In this document: piece after piece, positions 1 to 11,287 of the stretch | Layout of the letters: every line of letters starts with the position of its first letter | Numbering within the stretch: the first letter of the stretch is position 1 | DNA from: Candidatus Vicinibacter affinis | GTDB lineage: Bacteria; Bacteroidota; Bacteroidia; Chitinophagales; Saprospiraceae | Direction: 5' to 3' | Assembly: GCA_016714365.1 (NCBI GenBank) | Contig: JADJNH010000006.1 | Location: forward strand, 1-64,000 | DNA length: 64,000 nucleotides | Made by a program: the position numbers and the translations under genes | The notes under the pieces: generated by a model | The model's database searches: none | What the model saw: the letters and a program-made list of their open reading frames with translations, nothing else | Told to the model about the DNA's origin: nothing

Positions 1-1092
1 GTGCTGGATTAACTGTAAAATTCAATAAGTATATGAGATTTACGGCATCGGAAAAACAAGAGTTAATCAATATTGTAGTTGGCTCACAATTTGGTGTCAA
101 CAAAACTCTACGAGAGATTGGGCTTAATAAAGTACTTTTTCTATAACTGGTATAAGGCTTTATTCAGATCATGGGGTGGATGGTTTAGCTCCAAGTAAAA
201 CGCACTACTAGAAGGCATTGGAACAGCATACCACAAGAGCAAAAAAAATCTTGTGGTCATATTTGCGCGTTGAGTTTCCTCATTTATCATCCAGGAACTT
301 GCTTTTAAACTTACTGACGAACAACAAATATTTATGTCAGAATCAAGCGTTTATAGAATTCTAAAAGAAAGAGGGATTGATCACGGCTCCTGCACATATT
401 TTTATCACAGCAGCAGATGAATTTAGTAAAAGACAGCTTTCGTAAATCAGATGTGGCAAACAGACTTTACTTACTTCAAAATCTTAGGCTGGGGTTGAGC
501 ATTACTTGAGTACCGTTTTAGATGATTAGCAGATATATTGTCCACTGGGAACTCTGCAAAGGCATGAAAGTGGAAGACGTGAAAAGAACCGTTGATAGAG
601 CTATTATAAAAGCTTAAAATTGTCACCAAACAACGACCTAAATTATTGTCCGATAATGGCTCTTGCTATATAACTTGATTTAAAAGATTATTTGAAAAAT
701 AGCTATGATATGGACCAGATACATGGAAGACCATTCCATCCTCAAACGCAAGGTAAAATTGAACGCTATCATAGGACAATGAAAAACGTTGTAAAACTTG
801 ATAATTATTATTGTCCAGAGTGAATTGGAAAGAGCTTTAGAAAAATTTGTAGAAACTTATAACAATGAAAGATATCATGAATCATTAGAAAATTTAACTC
901 CTGCAGATGTGTATTTTGGCCGTGGAGACCTATTTTAAAAGAAAGGCAAAGAATTAAACTACAATGTATTAGAGATGGAAAATTGAGTATGAAAATTATT
1001 TCTAATGATATTAATAACTATAAACAAAAAGAATTAGCTTTGATTTAAATTGAAACACTACTTAGTGAAATGTTCAAATTACTTTGACGACA
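1..1092 (+). mobile_element. IS3-like insertion sequence remnant, left end outside window
   Basis: This is the right-hand part of an insertion sequence holding a broken DDE transposase. Its right edge is set at a 22-base block (1071-1092) ending in ACA; read inward, this gives the TGT start usual for IS3-type ends. Directly beyond it, sequence homologous to the lipoprotein gene at 40947-41708 resumes in mid-gene. The IS therefore truncated the element 1 copy of that gene. The left inverted repeat is not in the window, so the boundary rests on one end only. Confidence 0.7.
33..1048 (+). pseudogene. IS3-family transposase, multiply frameshifted
   Basis: Pieces in all three forward frames join into one transposase. 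The first part (from about 33) is an N-terminal helix-turn-helix region. It is followed by an integrase (rve) core in which all three acidic positions can still be read: WQTDFT, LSDNGS, and the glutamate in GKIERYHRTMKN near 755-790. The C-terminal segment reads YNNERYHESL, then LTPADVYFGRG, and ends near 1048. I see at least five frame breaks plus in-frame stops, so no active enzyme is made. An IS481-type assignment is also possible because the protein appears to be one continuous HTH-rve polypeptide. Confidence 0.8.
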
Positions 1093-1273
1093 TACACTCC
1101 AAGTATATTCCCAATTCAATATCATTACCAACATAAGAAATGTCATCATATAAGATAGCTTGATCCTCACTATAGATTTTTGAATCGGGTAAATCTTCAA
1201 AATCGGATTGATTACATGAAATAACAAATAGAGTAAGTGTAATTAAATAGAATTTCAAAAAAGACTCTTTCAT
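1093..1273 (-). pseudogene. N-terminal fragment of DUF6973 lipoprotein, cut by the IS
   Basis: The fragment matches the first roughly 60 residues of the 253-aa lipoprotein at 40947-41708, including the signal peptide with lipobox (LFVISC) and the segment SDFEDLPDSKIYSEDQ. Homology stops at the edge of the IS remnant, where the reading frame runs into IS sequence. The start is placed at the methionine matching the intact copy; a second methionine two codons upstream (1279) is in frame. This remnant shows that element 1 once carried the same lipoprotein cassette as element 2. Confidence 0.85.
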
Positions 1274-1440
1274 ACTCATTTATTTTAAAGGTTTATTAAT
1301 TAAATAATGCTTTCCACAGATTTCAATTGAAATAACCCAATTCAATCAATATTCATTTAAAAAATATAGTTAAATATTTGTTAAATATTTTAATTTTTAG
1401 TATTCTTCATGAATTTTAAGGAGATATTTAATTTTCTTCG

Positions 1441-1641
1441 ATTATTAAATCCAATGCACTTTTGCGACATCAACTAGTGCACAAAGTGAATAGACTAGTG
1501 CACAATAGTGCATATAACAAAAGAAACTATTCAAAAGAAAATATAACAAAAGGGAAGCAGTTTGCCAAAACGGCAAAATACTACTGAACTATTAGAGAAA
1601 TAATTGAGAAATCGAAGTATCAACCACTTTTAGGATTTTAA
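1441..1641 (+). pseudogene. 3' fragment of RepO-like replication gene (element 1)
   Basis: This stretch resembles the last 60-65 codons of the replication protein at 40096-40611 and the orphan fragment at 41881-42078, starting at the segment read as NPMHF. It has indels, so only pieces of the frame are open. No start codon or N-terminal winged-helix part is present; this is a duplicated gene end, not a gene. Its place next to the truncated lipoprotein gene matches the arrangement in element 2. Confidence 0.75.
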
Positions 1642-1781
1642 ACAATAGACATTCGATATGGAATTGATATAATCTATGCAACGAATATCAAGTAAAATTC
1701 TATAAAAAACTGATCGGTGATAAGCTATTATCTCTTTCTAGATTATTTCAATAATTTTAAATGGAATACGTGAATTTATTG

Positions 1782-1799
1782 ACGGTGCCTTGGCACCGT
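1782..1799. repeat. Perfect 8-bp palindrome with TT loop
   Basis: ACGGTGCC and GGCACCGT flank a two-base spacer. The same palindrome occurs at the equivalent place in element 2 (42219-42236), about 240 bases before the terminator hairpin. It has no T-run, so it is more likely an operator or structured RNA element than a terminator. Function unknown. Confidence 0.6.
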
Positions 1800-2020
1800 T
1801 GGTTTGCAATCTGCGATGCCCTTCAATTTTCGCTGATTGTGGGCTACTACAGGTGAGAAGGTACCTATTATATCAATTTAATTATCATCAATATGAAATC
1901 ACCAAAAAGGACTGCTTAAAATCTATTAGTATTTTCACTAAACATAGAACGTGGGCGAAAAATTTTGCCAAATTGGCAAATAATGCTGTCTACGAATGGT
2001 CGATAATTAAAACATACTTA

Positions 2021-2057
2021 GGGCATCAGGATTATTATTCCTGGTGCCCATTTTTTA
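2021..2057 (+). terminator. Rho-independent terminator before HTH gene (element 1)
   Basis: An 11-bp stem (GGGCATCAGGA pairing with TCCTGGTGCCC, one G-T wobble) is followed by ATTTTTTATTT. It is the same as at 42459-42496 in element 2. It lies immediately before the HTH regulator start at 2061, so it ends a transcript coming from the left. Confidence 0.75.
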
Positions 2058-2060
2058 TTT

Positions 2061-2400
2061 ATGTCAAACATCCCAAATTATTTAAAAGTATATCGCAAGC
2101 GATCACCTTTACAACAAGGGGACATGCTTTCTATTTCCGGATTATTAGATGTCTCAAGTATTTCCAGATATGAAAAAGGTCAAAGAGAACCAACTAAAGA
2201 GATTTTACTTGTTTACCATCACATTTTTAATACTCCTATAGAAGACTTTTTTATACTAGAATCTCAAGTTATGATACCCTGATTAATCGAGCGGATGAAA
2301 GAACGAATCAAGGAATTAGAAAAAGAAGATCAAATAACATTAAAGAACACCTCTAAAATTAAATTCCTTGAAAAAAACTATTATTAGATTAAGAACTATA
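2061..2400 (+). pseudogene. HTH (XRE-type) regulator, broken copy
   Basis: This is the element 1 counterpart of the 116-aa regulator at 42499-42849. The N-terminal helix-turn-helix part (about residues 10-65, with SSISRYEKGQREP as recognition-helix region) is intact. An in-frame TGA occurs at 2280, where the intact copy has CCT AGA, and a frameshift follows in an A-run near 2372. A truncated DNA-binding domain of about 73 residues could still be made. It is followed by the RuvC-like pseudogene, as in element 2. Confidence 0.8.
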
Positions 2401-2408
2401 AAAACTTT

Positions 2409-2912
2409 ATGAAAACATCAACTGAAAAAATGAAAATCATTTGTGCCATTTATCCAAATGCCAATGGTTTTGGATATGTTTATATGGAGAGTGCTAGAAA
2501 ATTAATTGATTTTGGAATCGTCCAGATAAACCCAATAAGCAATCGAAAGGTATTGGAAAGAATTAAAAAATGTTTTGATTATTTCCGACCAACTCTTGTT
2601 ATTGCCCTTGATCCGGATGGTAAATCCTCCAGAGTAGGTAGACGAACGCGAAAGCTAATCAATAAAATTATTAAATATGCCGAATCGGGAAAAGCTTCCT
2701 GTTGACCAATTCACCCGTGATCAAATCCGGGATGTATTTGAGAGTTTTGGAAAAACTACGAAATATAAGATTGCCAAATTCCTTCTTACGGAATTTACAG
2801 AGCTTGAACCTAAGCGACCGCGAGAAAGAAAGCTGTGGATGAGTGAGGATAGAAATATGGCAATTTTGATGCGTTGTCTCTAGAGTAACTTGGTTTTTAT
2901 CTAAATGATTAA
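2409..2912 (+). pseudogene. RuvC-like (RNase H-fold) protein, frameshifted copy
   Basis: Collinear with the intact 167-aa protein at 42846-43349. The frame is open to about 2690, where a base change in the run GGGAAAAGC shifts it; it continues in the next frame through the segment TRDQIRDVFESFGKTTKY, and breaks again near 2866 before the final aspartate-containing helix. The 3' end is recognisable as far as the stop at 2910-2912. The disablement is by indels, and the intervening codons remain well conserved. Confidence 0.8.
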
Positions 2913-2984
2913 TTTAATTTATCTCAAGTGGAAATTGATAAATAAAATCCTAAAAACATTATATTTGCTAAATATATAAATTAT

Positions 2985-3315
2985 ATGGATGCTAAAGAAT
3001 TGAAACATGATATATATTTCGCTTGGGAGCCAATAAATGACCCAAACAATGGTTCATATCACATTTATGATAGACCTATTTCTACTGATGAAATTCGTGT
3101 CATACCTAACGATGATTATCTTTGTGGATTAAAAGTATCTGATTTCAAAAGAGCTTCAAAATTTCACCAATATCGAGCGACAAACAGGAGTGAATTCGGC
3201 ATTGCATAATGCTCTTTGTCCTAAATGCAAATTAAAAATTAGATGCACAATTCCCGTTAATTTAGAAATGGCGATAAATTATTTTTCCTTTAAAGAATAT
3301 ATTTTATATGGATGA
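2985..3315 (+). pseudogene. Small zinc-ribbon-like protein, one frameshift
   Basis: The first frame gives 74 residues (start at 2985). From about 3150 the next frame continues the protein as far as 3315, giving about 110 residues when joined. The downstream part contains a C-x2-C pair (LCPKCKLKIRC) suggesting a small zinc-binding knuckle. The stop overlaps the start of the next gene (ATGGATGA at 3308-3315), so the two were translationally coupled. I do not recognise the family. It occupies the cargo position after the RuvC-like gene, where element 2 carries CBASS. Confidence 0.55.
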
Positions 3316-3973
3316 TATTAAAAATATTAATGTTTCCTTTTCTGAAGCAATAAGAAACTCTGGAAATGAAAGAGATCTCGATTGAATTCGCTGAAAAACA
3401 TATTGATTCAATAATGAAAGATGGCATTGTAAAGAATTACCTATAATAGGAACATTATTTGGCATCAACAATCTAGCTCTAACCATAAAGGACAAAATAT
3501 TTCTCAAAAAATTATTTATTTTTTAAATGGGATCAATCATATTTCAGTTTCAAAGAGGCAGGAAATGATTGATTTAGTTAATAATTCATCAATTCAAAAG
3601 GTGAAAGTAGGAGAAAAATTAATTTATATTTTAGATAGATGCGAAGATCACATATCTGCAAAATATTTAGCACAACTATTTTGTGCATTTTTAGAGGCTA
3701 AAATTATCTTATCAAGACTTTCTTAGAGGTGCTCGAATTATTCAGAATATTTTGCTTCAGGATTTAGAAGATTTTCTTGATGGATCCGATTCTAAATTTG
3801 ATTTTAAAGGAAGGGCTGAAGAAATTCCAAGCGAATATGACTTACCCCTAATTAATGTTGGAATTTGCGGTTTTGGATATAATGACCCAAGGCTTGATAA
3901 GAATTATTTTGGAGAAAAAGAAATTCAAGGTGGTGATGCAGTTATTTGGATAACAGATATTGGTAAAAGCTAA
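3308..3973 (+). pseudogene. Unknown protein of about 220 aa, several frameshifts
   Basis: Starting with MDDIKNINVSFSEAI, the coding sequence shifts frame near 3372, 3440, 3515 and 3715 and ends at 3973. Joined, it reads as one soluble protein with a helical middle segment (IYILDRCEDHISAKYL) and an acidic C-terminal region ending in WITDIGKS. No catalytic motif is recognised. It overlaps the preceding small gene by eight bases, so both formed a two-gene cargo unit. Confidence 0.55.
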
Positions 3974-4093
3974 AAAAATACTATATAAGGAAAATTAAGA
4001 ATTATAAATTATACTCTTAAAATTCTCCGTCTTCTCAAAAATCTCTTTAAATATTTCTCCTTTGGTACTGCCTAATTCAGTAAATTTAATTTT

Positions 4094-6252
4094 CTATAAT
4101 CTATATATTTTTTTAGTAAAATAACTATTATTATTTTTTATTTTTAATAAAAATACACCAATATAAGGAATTTCAATTTCACCATTAGAAAAATTCCCAG
4201 AACTTACAATTTGTCCTTGTAAGTTAATTAAAATATATGTTGAATTTGATCCTATTCCATAAACTTTTATTTTTCCATTTGTAGGGTTAGGTTGAATTTC
4301 TATTTCATTAGATTCGAAGTTATTTTCATTGGTAATTAACCAGGTACTATCGCATGGATAATTTTGTAAATTATATTCAATACTATCTGATTTAAAACAG
4401 CGCAATTTGGTTACGATAGATTAGGATCAAAGACCAAATCCCAAATATAGTTTTATATCGTATTTTGATGCGCCTATATTTTTATAAACTGGAATTATTA
4501 AATCAGAGGCAAAGAACCATTATTTGAAACGCGTAATAATTGTGTTGGGATGGTATCTCCATTTATAACTGTATTATAAATAGAGTCCACTTTTACTTTA
4601 GCAATTTGGACACTATTTTTAGAGAAATCCCAATATTTAATATCATATTCAGATGTAGAGTTGAACTGATAATGCATTTCGTAGGAGTTTAACATATTAT
4701 CCCAAAAAACATCCTTTCATTTTCTACATACATTGAATCTCCGCTACTCAAATAATATATTTTCCTCCGTTGGTGGTAGTTGTATTAAGTATTTTTTTAG
4801 TAATATATTGAACAGTGGAATGACCACCTCCAATAGAAAAATCAGTCTCAAAGATCCATTCAGAACCAATATTAAATTCTGGTGTTTTAACCTCAGTAGT
4901 AGGTCTGATCCTTATAATTGTATCACATATATACTCCGGAAGCATCCTGATGAGTTTACTTTAATAACCCATAATTGATTTGTTTGAAATTTAAGGATAT
5001 CAATTGCCGAAATTTGGTGATTATTATAATAAACCTCACCACAAGCTACAATATCGCCATTAGATAATTCGATTGCTTTTTCAAGAATTGATGGACGGAA
5101 TTGCCCATATATTTCTTTATCAATTAACTCTTGTGGCAATTTAAAAATCCTTATCCAATCCACAATTCCATCGCTCTTTATTCTACCTAAAAAACCATTA
5201 TAAACTGAAGAAATATCTGCTCCAGGAATTTTGCTGTCTGAATTATCCCAAACGCGTCCAGTAACCAATATATCACCATTCTTACATTCCGTGATTCGGG
5301 CAATTCTATAGATTCTACCATCTATAAGTTGATTATTAGGTAGTTCTATACTCCATTCAAGTTCTAAATCTTTATTTAGTTTATTGATAGATCCTACTGT
5401 AAAAACTTGTTTAGTAGGGGTGTCTTTGTGAGCTAAAATAATAATTACCTGAGCTACTGGATAATAAGCTTAGATAATTCTTACCATCATCATCAAATTG
5501 AAAAAGAATCTATTACATTTCCTCCCAATCTATCTTCATTATCTTTATCATTGGTTCTATAGAAGAAACTCCGGCACCTGGATGTGAAGACATAATAAAA
5601 GATAAATGATTATCGCTTGTTAATTGAAGATCATTGCATTGATCGCAAAATTACCTAAATTGTAACTTCGAGTCCATAGTTTCTGCAGTGTACATGTATC
5701 TCTATTTGATAATTTCAGAGTTGGTATCTTTGGATTTAAATTGGAATAAATTACATCACAAGTAAATAAATTGTCATTTATAAAATATATTCCTCTATTT
5801 ATAAATTTATCTTTTGAATTTATACTATCAATTCTAAAGTTTTCAGTTTTAAAATCACTGTTCAATTTGTAAAGCCAAATTGAATTTTCCTTAACAAATA
5901 CTTGATTTGAGCTTACGTAAAAATTTTTATTACTACTTGATAATGCATTATAGTTATCCGAAACACTTAAGGAATCAAGAAATCTCTCCATAAGAAGATT
6001 ACCACCTAAATCAAGTCTCAATAGTTTAGCACAAGGATAATAAGTATTTCCATTTTCGCAATACATTCCGGTATAAATAATGAAATTATTATCATGAACT
6101 AAAAATCACTAAACTCAGAACCAAATATTCTGCTATTTAAATTAAATAATTTTGAATAATATGATTGACTTAAGCTAGTTTGACTTTGCATATAAAATAG
6201 TAGCACAGTCAATAAGTAATTCAATGAATTATAAGAAGTTAAAAGATATCAT
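4094..6252 (-). pseudogene. T9SS-secreted protein B, heavily frameshifted
   Basis: Fragments in three frames join into a secreted protein of about 700 residues. The N-terminus has a hydrophobic stretch (YLLTVLLFY). The middle contains repeated short strand motifs and phrases such as KNGDILVTGRVWD that resemble beta-propeller or Kelch-like surface proteins. The C-terminus (4094-4405) is a type IX sorting domain: NPTNGKIKVYG, then a beta-rich tail ending KKIYRL. The start at 6252 overlaps the stop of the upstream gene (ATGA), indicating an operon. At least six frame breaks are present. Such proteins are exported by T9SS and attached to the cell surface; the ligand is unknown. Confidence 0.65.
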
Positions 6253-9200
6253 TTCAATAAAAGTATTAATTCAGTATTGATAATCTTATTGTTTGAGAAA
6301 AGTTGAATAAAATAAACACCCGCTTTCCAATTTGAAGTATTTATTAAATATCTTCTTAACTCTGCTTTTGAATAAAATACTTCATTGTTCACAAAATCTT
6401 TAATAGAAAAGTTGACTGAAGATTCTCCATTAATTTCAACTATCAGTTCATTGCTAAAAAAAGGATTGGGGCTATAACTTAATTTAGGAGTGGTTTTGCC
6501 ACTTATATTTGCTCTTGGAGAAATACCAAAGGTTATTTCTTCTGGTAATTCGAACTTACCACCTCACCTGTTAAGCTATAGAGAAGTGCTTTTGCATATG
6601 CTGAAGTAAAATGGTTTTTATTAGCAATAACTTGAACGGTATTGATTTCCTCACTGCTTGCTTCATAAAAGGCCCAAGTGGTAATCTAGCTAAGTTAATA
6701 AACTGAATAGACTTAAAGTCCTGCATTGCTTCATCAGTGGGATTATATTGGCTCAAATAAGTATATGCCCTGAAAGATTATTTTCAAATATGTATGAACT
6801 AAAAATTTTAATTCTCGCATCATCATTTTGTTCCATTGAATAAATACTTCTAGCTCCAGCAAAGTCTCCTAGTTTTATTAAGTCTTGAAAATATTGATCT
6901 TTGGCTTTTCTAAGACACTTATTTAAGCCGGATAATTGAATTTGTTTTTCTAGACTACTTAGAGTTGAATTTTGTTGAACTGATGTAATATTCAGCATTA
7001 AATTATTAATTAGCACAGGTATAGTACTATAAGGATTTCCCGAATTACATGCAGATAAGTCATTGCCATTAATGATTGGTGTAAGACCTAATCCACAGTT
7101 AGGCTCAGGTAAATTGGAAGGTCCAAACTGAAAACGATTTACGTTTGGATGTGCCAAAATAGCATCTCTGCAATCTACATCTGTTCCTGATGGCTCAATA
7201 TAATAAAAAGGATTAGGAGTACCAGTAATTGATGGAATACTTGAAGAGGCGGTGCCATCATGAGTAAAGCAATTATTTGCTGGTCCAATGAATCCGGAAA
7301 ATTATTCCCGAAACTGTGCCGTTGACAAAAACATCACTATATGAACTGTTAAAACAATTCTCAAAGAAATTAAAATCTGGATTTTGATCAATTACTGTAA
7401 GAGCCATTAAGTTAGTGTTAAATTGATTAAAATCAACATCTGCTACCCCAAGCCCATTGGCAAAACTTGCTGCACCAAATAGACCAGTTATTTCATTTCT
7501 CAATAAATCAAAATTATTGTGGCCATCATTTAATACATCAAGCCATGAAGTCTGAAACCTATTATTTACAATAATATTTTGGGCAAATCGTAGTCCCTCT
7601 CGAATTGTAACCGACATTGGAGCCTTTAAAAGTGTTACCTTTAATAATCGAAGCAATACCTGCAGATGCATTATTGAAAAGGATATCATTCATCCCACTG
7701 TTAAAAGTATTGCTTTCAATCAAAAACGATCCAGATGCTGAAACAATACAATGATCTGTAATATTATTAAAAATGCAATCTTTGACCTCTACTCCTTGAC
7801 AATTCCAATTAGTTATACTCCATCTTCCACCATTTTGTGTACAATTTCTAATATAAGATGAGTTTGGGAGTGGAGTCCAGGACATTAATTCAACTATTCT
7901 TCTCACATTATGGAAGGTTGTATTTTCAGCTTGCAATATGCCATTGCCATAACCTGAGATAATAGGAATTGATTCAGGTGCAAACATTGAAACTGCTGCG
8001 ACAGCTGTATTTTCTATTACAGCATTGTTCATAAACTTGACATCAAAATCAGAATTCCCTCCGTACACAACTACCCCTTGCCAAAAATCACCACACCCAT
8101 TCGTTAATTTTCCTCCATTTACAATCAATTTAGCTTGAGGCCGTACTATTATATGAGACTGCTCACTTAAAAACACATCAGAATTTATAGTTAAAGTTAT
8201 CCCATCTTGAATAATCAAGTTTCCATATACACTCATAGGGGCAGAAATAACTGAATTGCTCTTCACTATTATGCCACAACTGCCATCAGTTAATGAATTG
8301 CAATCTACGGCATTATGCAAGTCTTTGGTTGCTAAATTTTTATGAATGTCGTTTAATCTAACTTTCGGAATGTGATTTGAGCGTTGCCAATCTGTTGACA
8401 TTAATTGTTTGCATGAATTATCATGATAGAAATTCATAATATTATGTCCTAACTCATGTAAAACATCAAAGTATTTAATTGAAAAGCCCATCCCCAAACT
8501 GTTTCGGGTGATTCATTAGCAAGAGATGGCCACCATATATCATGGAAATTCTTCCTAATTAAATAATCAGAGTATCTGTTTGCTATTATATAAGAATTTT
8601 CATTTGCAGTACTATTATAGGCTTTAGGAAGGATAGAGCACCTTGTTGCAATACCATTACCATTCTGTTCAAATCGGTCAATATATTTAGACTGTGGCCT
8701 AGTCCCATTAGCAATATGTGTTTCTAATAAATCAATTAATTCTCCATTTTCCACAAAGAAAAATTCAGCTCTCCAAAATGTGCAGACTCGAAGTCTTTCA
8801 TTACATTTTCCAAATCAGACCAAACATTACCAACCCCTTGGGCAAATATATGAATTAGGAGTTCCATTATAATTATCCCTATTAGTTTCTCCATACCAAT
8901 CCCAAGCTAAAGTATTATCTATAGTGTGAACATTAAATTTAACTCTAATTTTTGCATCCAATGGATAACCACTAGAACAATTTTCGGGGTCAACAATATT
9001 TGCCAAATGCGAATTCATTGCATTTTCCCAATCTGTCCACAAAGAACTTGTTGAAGAAAAACCGCCTGTACCATTATCTCTTCTAATTATAACAAAATTA
9101 CATTTCAAAATTATTGGTTCACATATATTTTCACTAAAAAAGTCAATTCCCGAAAATTCATTATTTAATGTAGCGCCTACATTTGGCATTGCACAATCAT

Positions 9201-9264
9201 GTTGACCATAAATTATACAAAAATTTATATGACTTAAAATTAACAAAATTATTAAACGTTTCAT
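6249..9264 (-). pseudogene. T9SS-secreted zincin-like protease with beta-helix, frameshifted
   Basis: Joined fragments give about 1000 residues. They comprise a signal peptide (MKRLIILLILSHINF), a zinc-protease-like region with VLHELGHNIMNFYHD near 8420-8460, a right-handed parallel beta-helix region (about 7550-8330; repeated patterns such as NNAVIENTAVAAVS), a helical linker, and a T9SS C-terminal sorting domain with YSPNPFFSNELIVEI near 6450. In the HExxH motif the third histidine is one residue later than in classic metzincins, so the exact peptidase family is open. The frame breaks occur near 8830, 8470, 7600, 7270, 6750 and 6570. The stop overlaps the start of protein B. Confidence 0.65.
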
Positions 9265-9440
9265 ATTGAAAGTTTTAAATTGTTAGAAAATAGTTTATAA
9301 CTTGAGGACAAATTGCATTCTCTTTAATATTTTATTTTGATGAATTTGCTCATTGGTAATTCTTAAATATACTGACACTTTATTGAACTAAAAACATTAG
9401 AAAATAAAGGTTCATTAATATAGTTTCTATAGTTCAGTAT

Positions 9441-9494
9441 GTTCTATAAGTTCTATAAGTTCTATAAGTTCTATAAGTTCTATAAGTTCTATAT
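9441..9494. repeat. Six tandem copies of a 9-bp unit (GTTCTATAA)
   Basis: A head-to-tail array of a 9-base unit lies in the 500-base gap between the secreted-protase gene start (9264) and radC (9764). The last unit is imperfect (TATAT). It is too short and lacks spacers, so it is not CRISPR. It could be a slippage microsatellite in the upstream region of the 9264 gene. Confidence 0.85.
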
Positions 9495-9591
9495 GCTAAA
9501 TACTTTTAAATCATAAATATAATGCAATGTAATACATAAACGATATTTTCACAAAATATTTTATGTTAAATTTTATGTTTAGGATAAAAAT

Positions 9592-9630
9592 TCAGGGTTT
9601 ACCCTGATACCCTATCAGTAAAAACCCTGA
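9592..9630. repeat. Nested inverted repeat (9 bp outer, 6 bp inner)
   Basis: TCAGGGTTT pairs with AAACCCTGA, and inside them CTGATA pairs with TATCAG, giving a long two-step hairpin. There is no T-run, so terminator activity is doubtful. No equivalent is seen before the element 2 radC. The rest of 9265-9763 holds no gene that I can support. Confidence 0.6.
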
Positions 9631-9763
9631 GCAAAAATAGTATTAACTGCAATTTTATATATGTTAATTATTGCCAATCTAGCAAATTTTACCATCTTGG
9701 AATCCCAAGCCATTCAAATTATTATGTTTTAGAATTATTCTTTAACAATCTAAACTAGTAATT

Positions 9764-10242
9764 ATGAAAAATCAAAATGGCGAGAGCCAAATACCTCCAC
9801 TTTTGCAGGTTGCCGAAGTAAAGGTTAAGTATCAATCCAATTTACCATTTGTTAATCATCCAAGAGTTAATAATTCTGACGATGCAGAAAAATATTTAGG
9901 ATTAATTGGGGTGATGACATGGAGTTGGTTGAGGAATTCAATGTGTTATTCCTTAACCGTGCAAATTATGTAAAAGGGTTGTTGCGATTAAGTCGTGGTG
10001 GATTGACTGGAACTGTAGCTGATCCACGGATTTTATTTGCCACTGCATTGAAAGGTCTTGCTGTAGGAATTATTGCAGGGCATAACCATCCTTCAGGTTC
10101 TTGTAAACCAAGCACCCAAGATATTGAGTTGACCAGAAAGTTGAAAGAGATTGGAAAATTCCATGACATTCAACTATTAGATCACATCATACTTGCACCA
10201 CATTCTGGATTTTATTCCTTCGCAGACGAAGGCTTGCTCTAA
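9764..10242 (+). pseudogene. radC: RadC/JAB-domain protein, one-base deletion
   Basis: Equivalent to the intact 159-aa protein at 54406-54885. The JAMM motif HNHPSGSCKPSTQD is preserved in the downstream frame. A single missing base in the A-run near 9890 (GAAAAATAT against GAAAAGATAT) separates residues 1-43 from the rest. The downstream frame has an ATG at 9919 that could give a shortened 107-aa JAB domain. RadC-like JAB proteins are common in conjugative elements of Bacteroidota beside anti-restriction genes, though their biochemical role is unsettled. Confidence 0.85.
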
Positions 10243-10267
10243 TTATTCATCTTTTAATTTTAATGAA

Positions 10268-11220
10268 ATGAAAAGAGTGTATTCAAGAGGAGAAGAAGTT
10301 CAGTTTGTTTCTAAAGCGAATATTGACCTATATCAAGAAGTGACGAATAAGATTATCTCAATGCTTGATTCCGGAGTTGCCCCTTGGCGTAGCCCTGGAA
10401 TTCTTATGGTTTGGCTAGAAACTATGTTTCTGGTCATATATATAGAGGCATCAATTATATTTTGATGAATTTTTCAGGGCATATAATTCCATACTTTTTA
10501 AGCTTCAAGCAAATTAAAGAATTAGGTGCAGTTTTGAAATCAGGAGCTAAAGCGGAGAAAGTCGTTTACTTTAATCTGGTTTATAAGAATTTAGAAGGCC
10601 ATAGACTGAGTGAAATGGAGGCTCAAGCTCTTATTAAGGACAAAGTGAAGATAGATGTCTCTCGATTTATTAAATACTATCCTGTCTTCAATATAGAATA
10701 TGTGGAAGGTATATCCGTTGAAATTCAGGATTTTGAATTGAGTCCAAATGAGAAAATTAAAAGTTGTGAAGATTTAGTCGAGAATATGCCAAATAGACCA
10801 CCGATTAAATTCATAGATTCCGATCATGCCTATTACTTACCTTCAAAGGACTTTATCAACATGCCAATGCTGGCGCAATTCCAATCAAGCTTCGCTTATT
10901 ATGCTTGCTTATTTCATGAGTTAGCTCATTCGACCGGACATAAATCAAGACTCAATAGAGAAGGAATTGTAAATTCTGAAACTTTTGGAAGCGTGGTTTA
11001 TAGCACCGAGGAACTCATTGCCGAGCTTGGAAGCTCTTATTTATGCTCAATAGCACAAATTGATAATGATACCCTAATGCAAAGAAGTGCATCGTATTTA
11101 AATGATTGGTTGAGAGTTCTAAAGGAAGATAATCGATTTATTTTTAAAGTTGCTTCACAGGCTCACAAGGCGGTTGATTATATTTTAGGTAATGAAAATC
11201 AGAAATTGTTGGCTAAGTGA
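10268..11220 (+). pseudogene. ardC: ArdC-like anti-restriction protein, one-base deletion
   Basis: N-terminal ArdC DNA-binding domain (LYQEVTNKIISML, VAPWRSP) followed by a zincin-type C-terminal domain with FHELAHSTGH (HExxH). A missing base near 10399 (CCCTGGAAT where the frame needs CCCTTGGAAT) splits the gene; the 269-aa downstream frame from 10411 retains most of the protein. The sequence is clearly diverged from the element 2 copy at 54919-55866, in contrast to its near-identical neighbours. ArdC proteins protect incoming transferred DNA from host restriction. Confidence 0.85.
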
Positions 11221-11251
11221 AAGCACCGCCAATGATCTTTATATTTCAAAT

Positions 11252-11287
11252 ATTCCCTGCAAGGCTCTGGCTTTGTAGGGAATTTTA
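11252..11287 (+). terminator. Terminator after ardC (element 1)
   Basis: ATTCCCTGCAA pairs with TTGTAGGGAAT around a 10-base loop, followed by TTTT. The element 2 counterpart at 55896-55931 keeps the position and T-run but has a different stem sequence, which supports function. The convergent 64-aa gene ends inside it. Confidence 0.7.

Larger units (their letters stand above)
1093..2912. repeat. Degenerate copy of the 41.5-43.35 kb block
   Basis: The order lipoprotein 5' end, RepO 3' fragment, palindrome, terminator hairpin, HTH regulator and RuvC-like gene is collinear with 41540-43349 and similar at base level throughout. The left copy has single-base indels and nonsense changes in every reading frame, while the right copy is open. 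The two blocks are the equivalent backbone segments of two related elements. Confidence 0.85.

Noticed and set aside
33..1048. Programmed -1 frameshift of an IS3 orfA/orfB pair
   Set aside because: There are several breaks in different directions plus stops, and no slippery heptamer at a consistent orfA/orfB border. Decay or sequence error explains it better.
9441..9494. Possible CRISPR or iteron array
   Set aside because: The units are 9 bases and directly adjacent with no spacers, so it is not CRISPR; an iteron role has no support without a nearby initiator gene.
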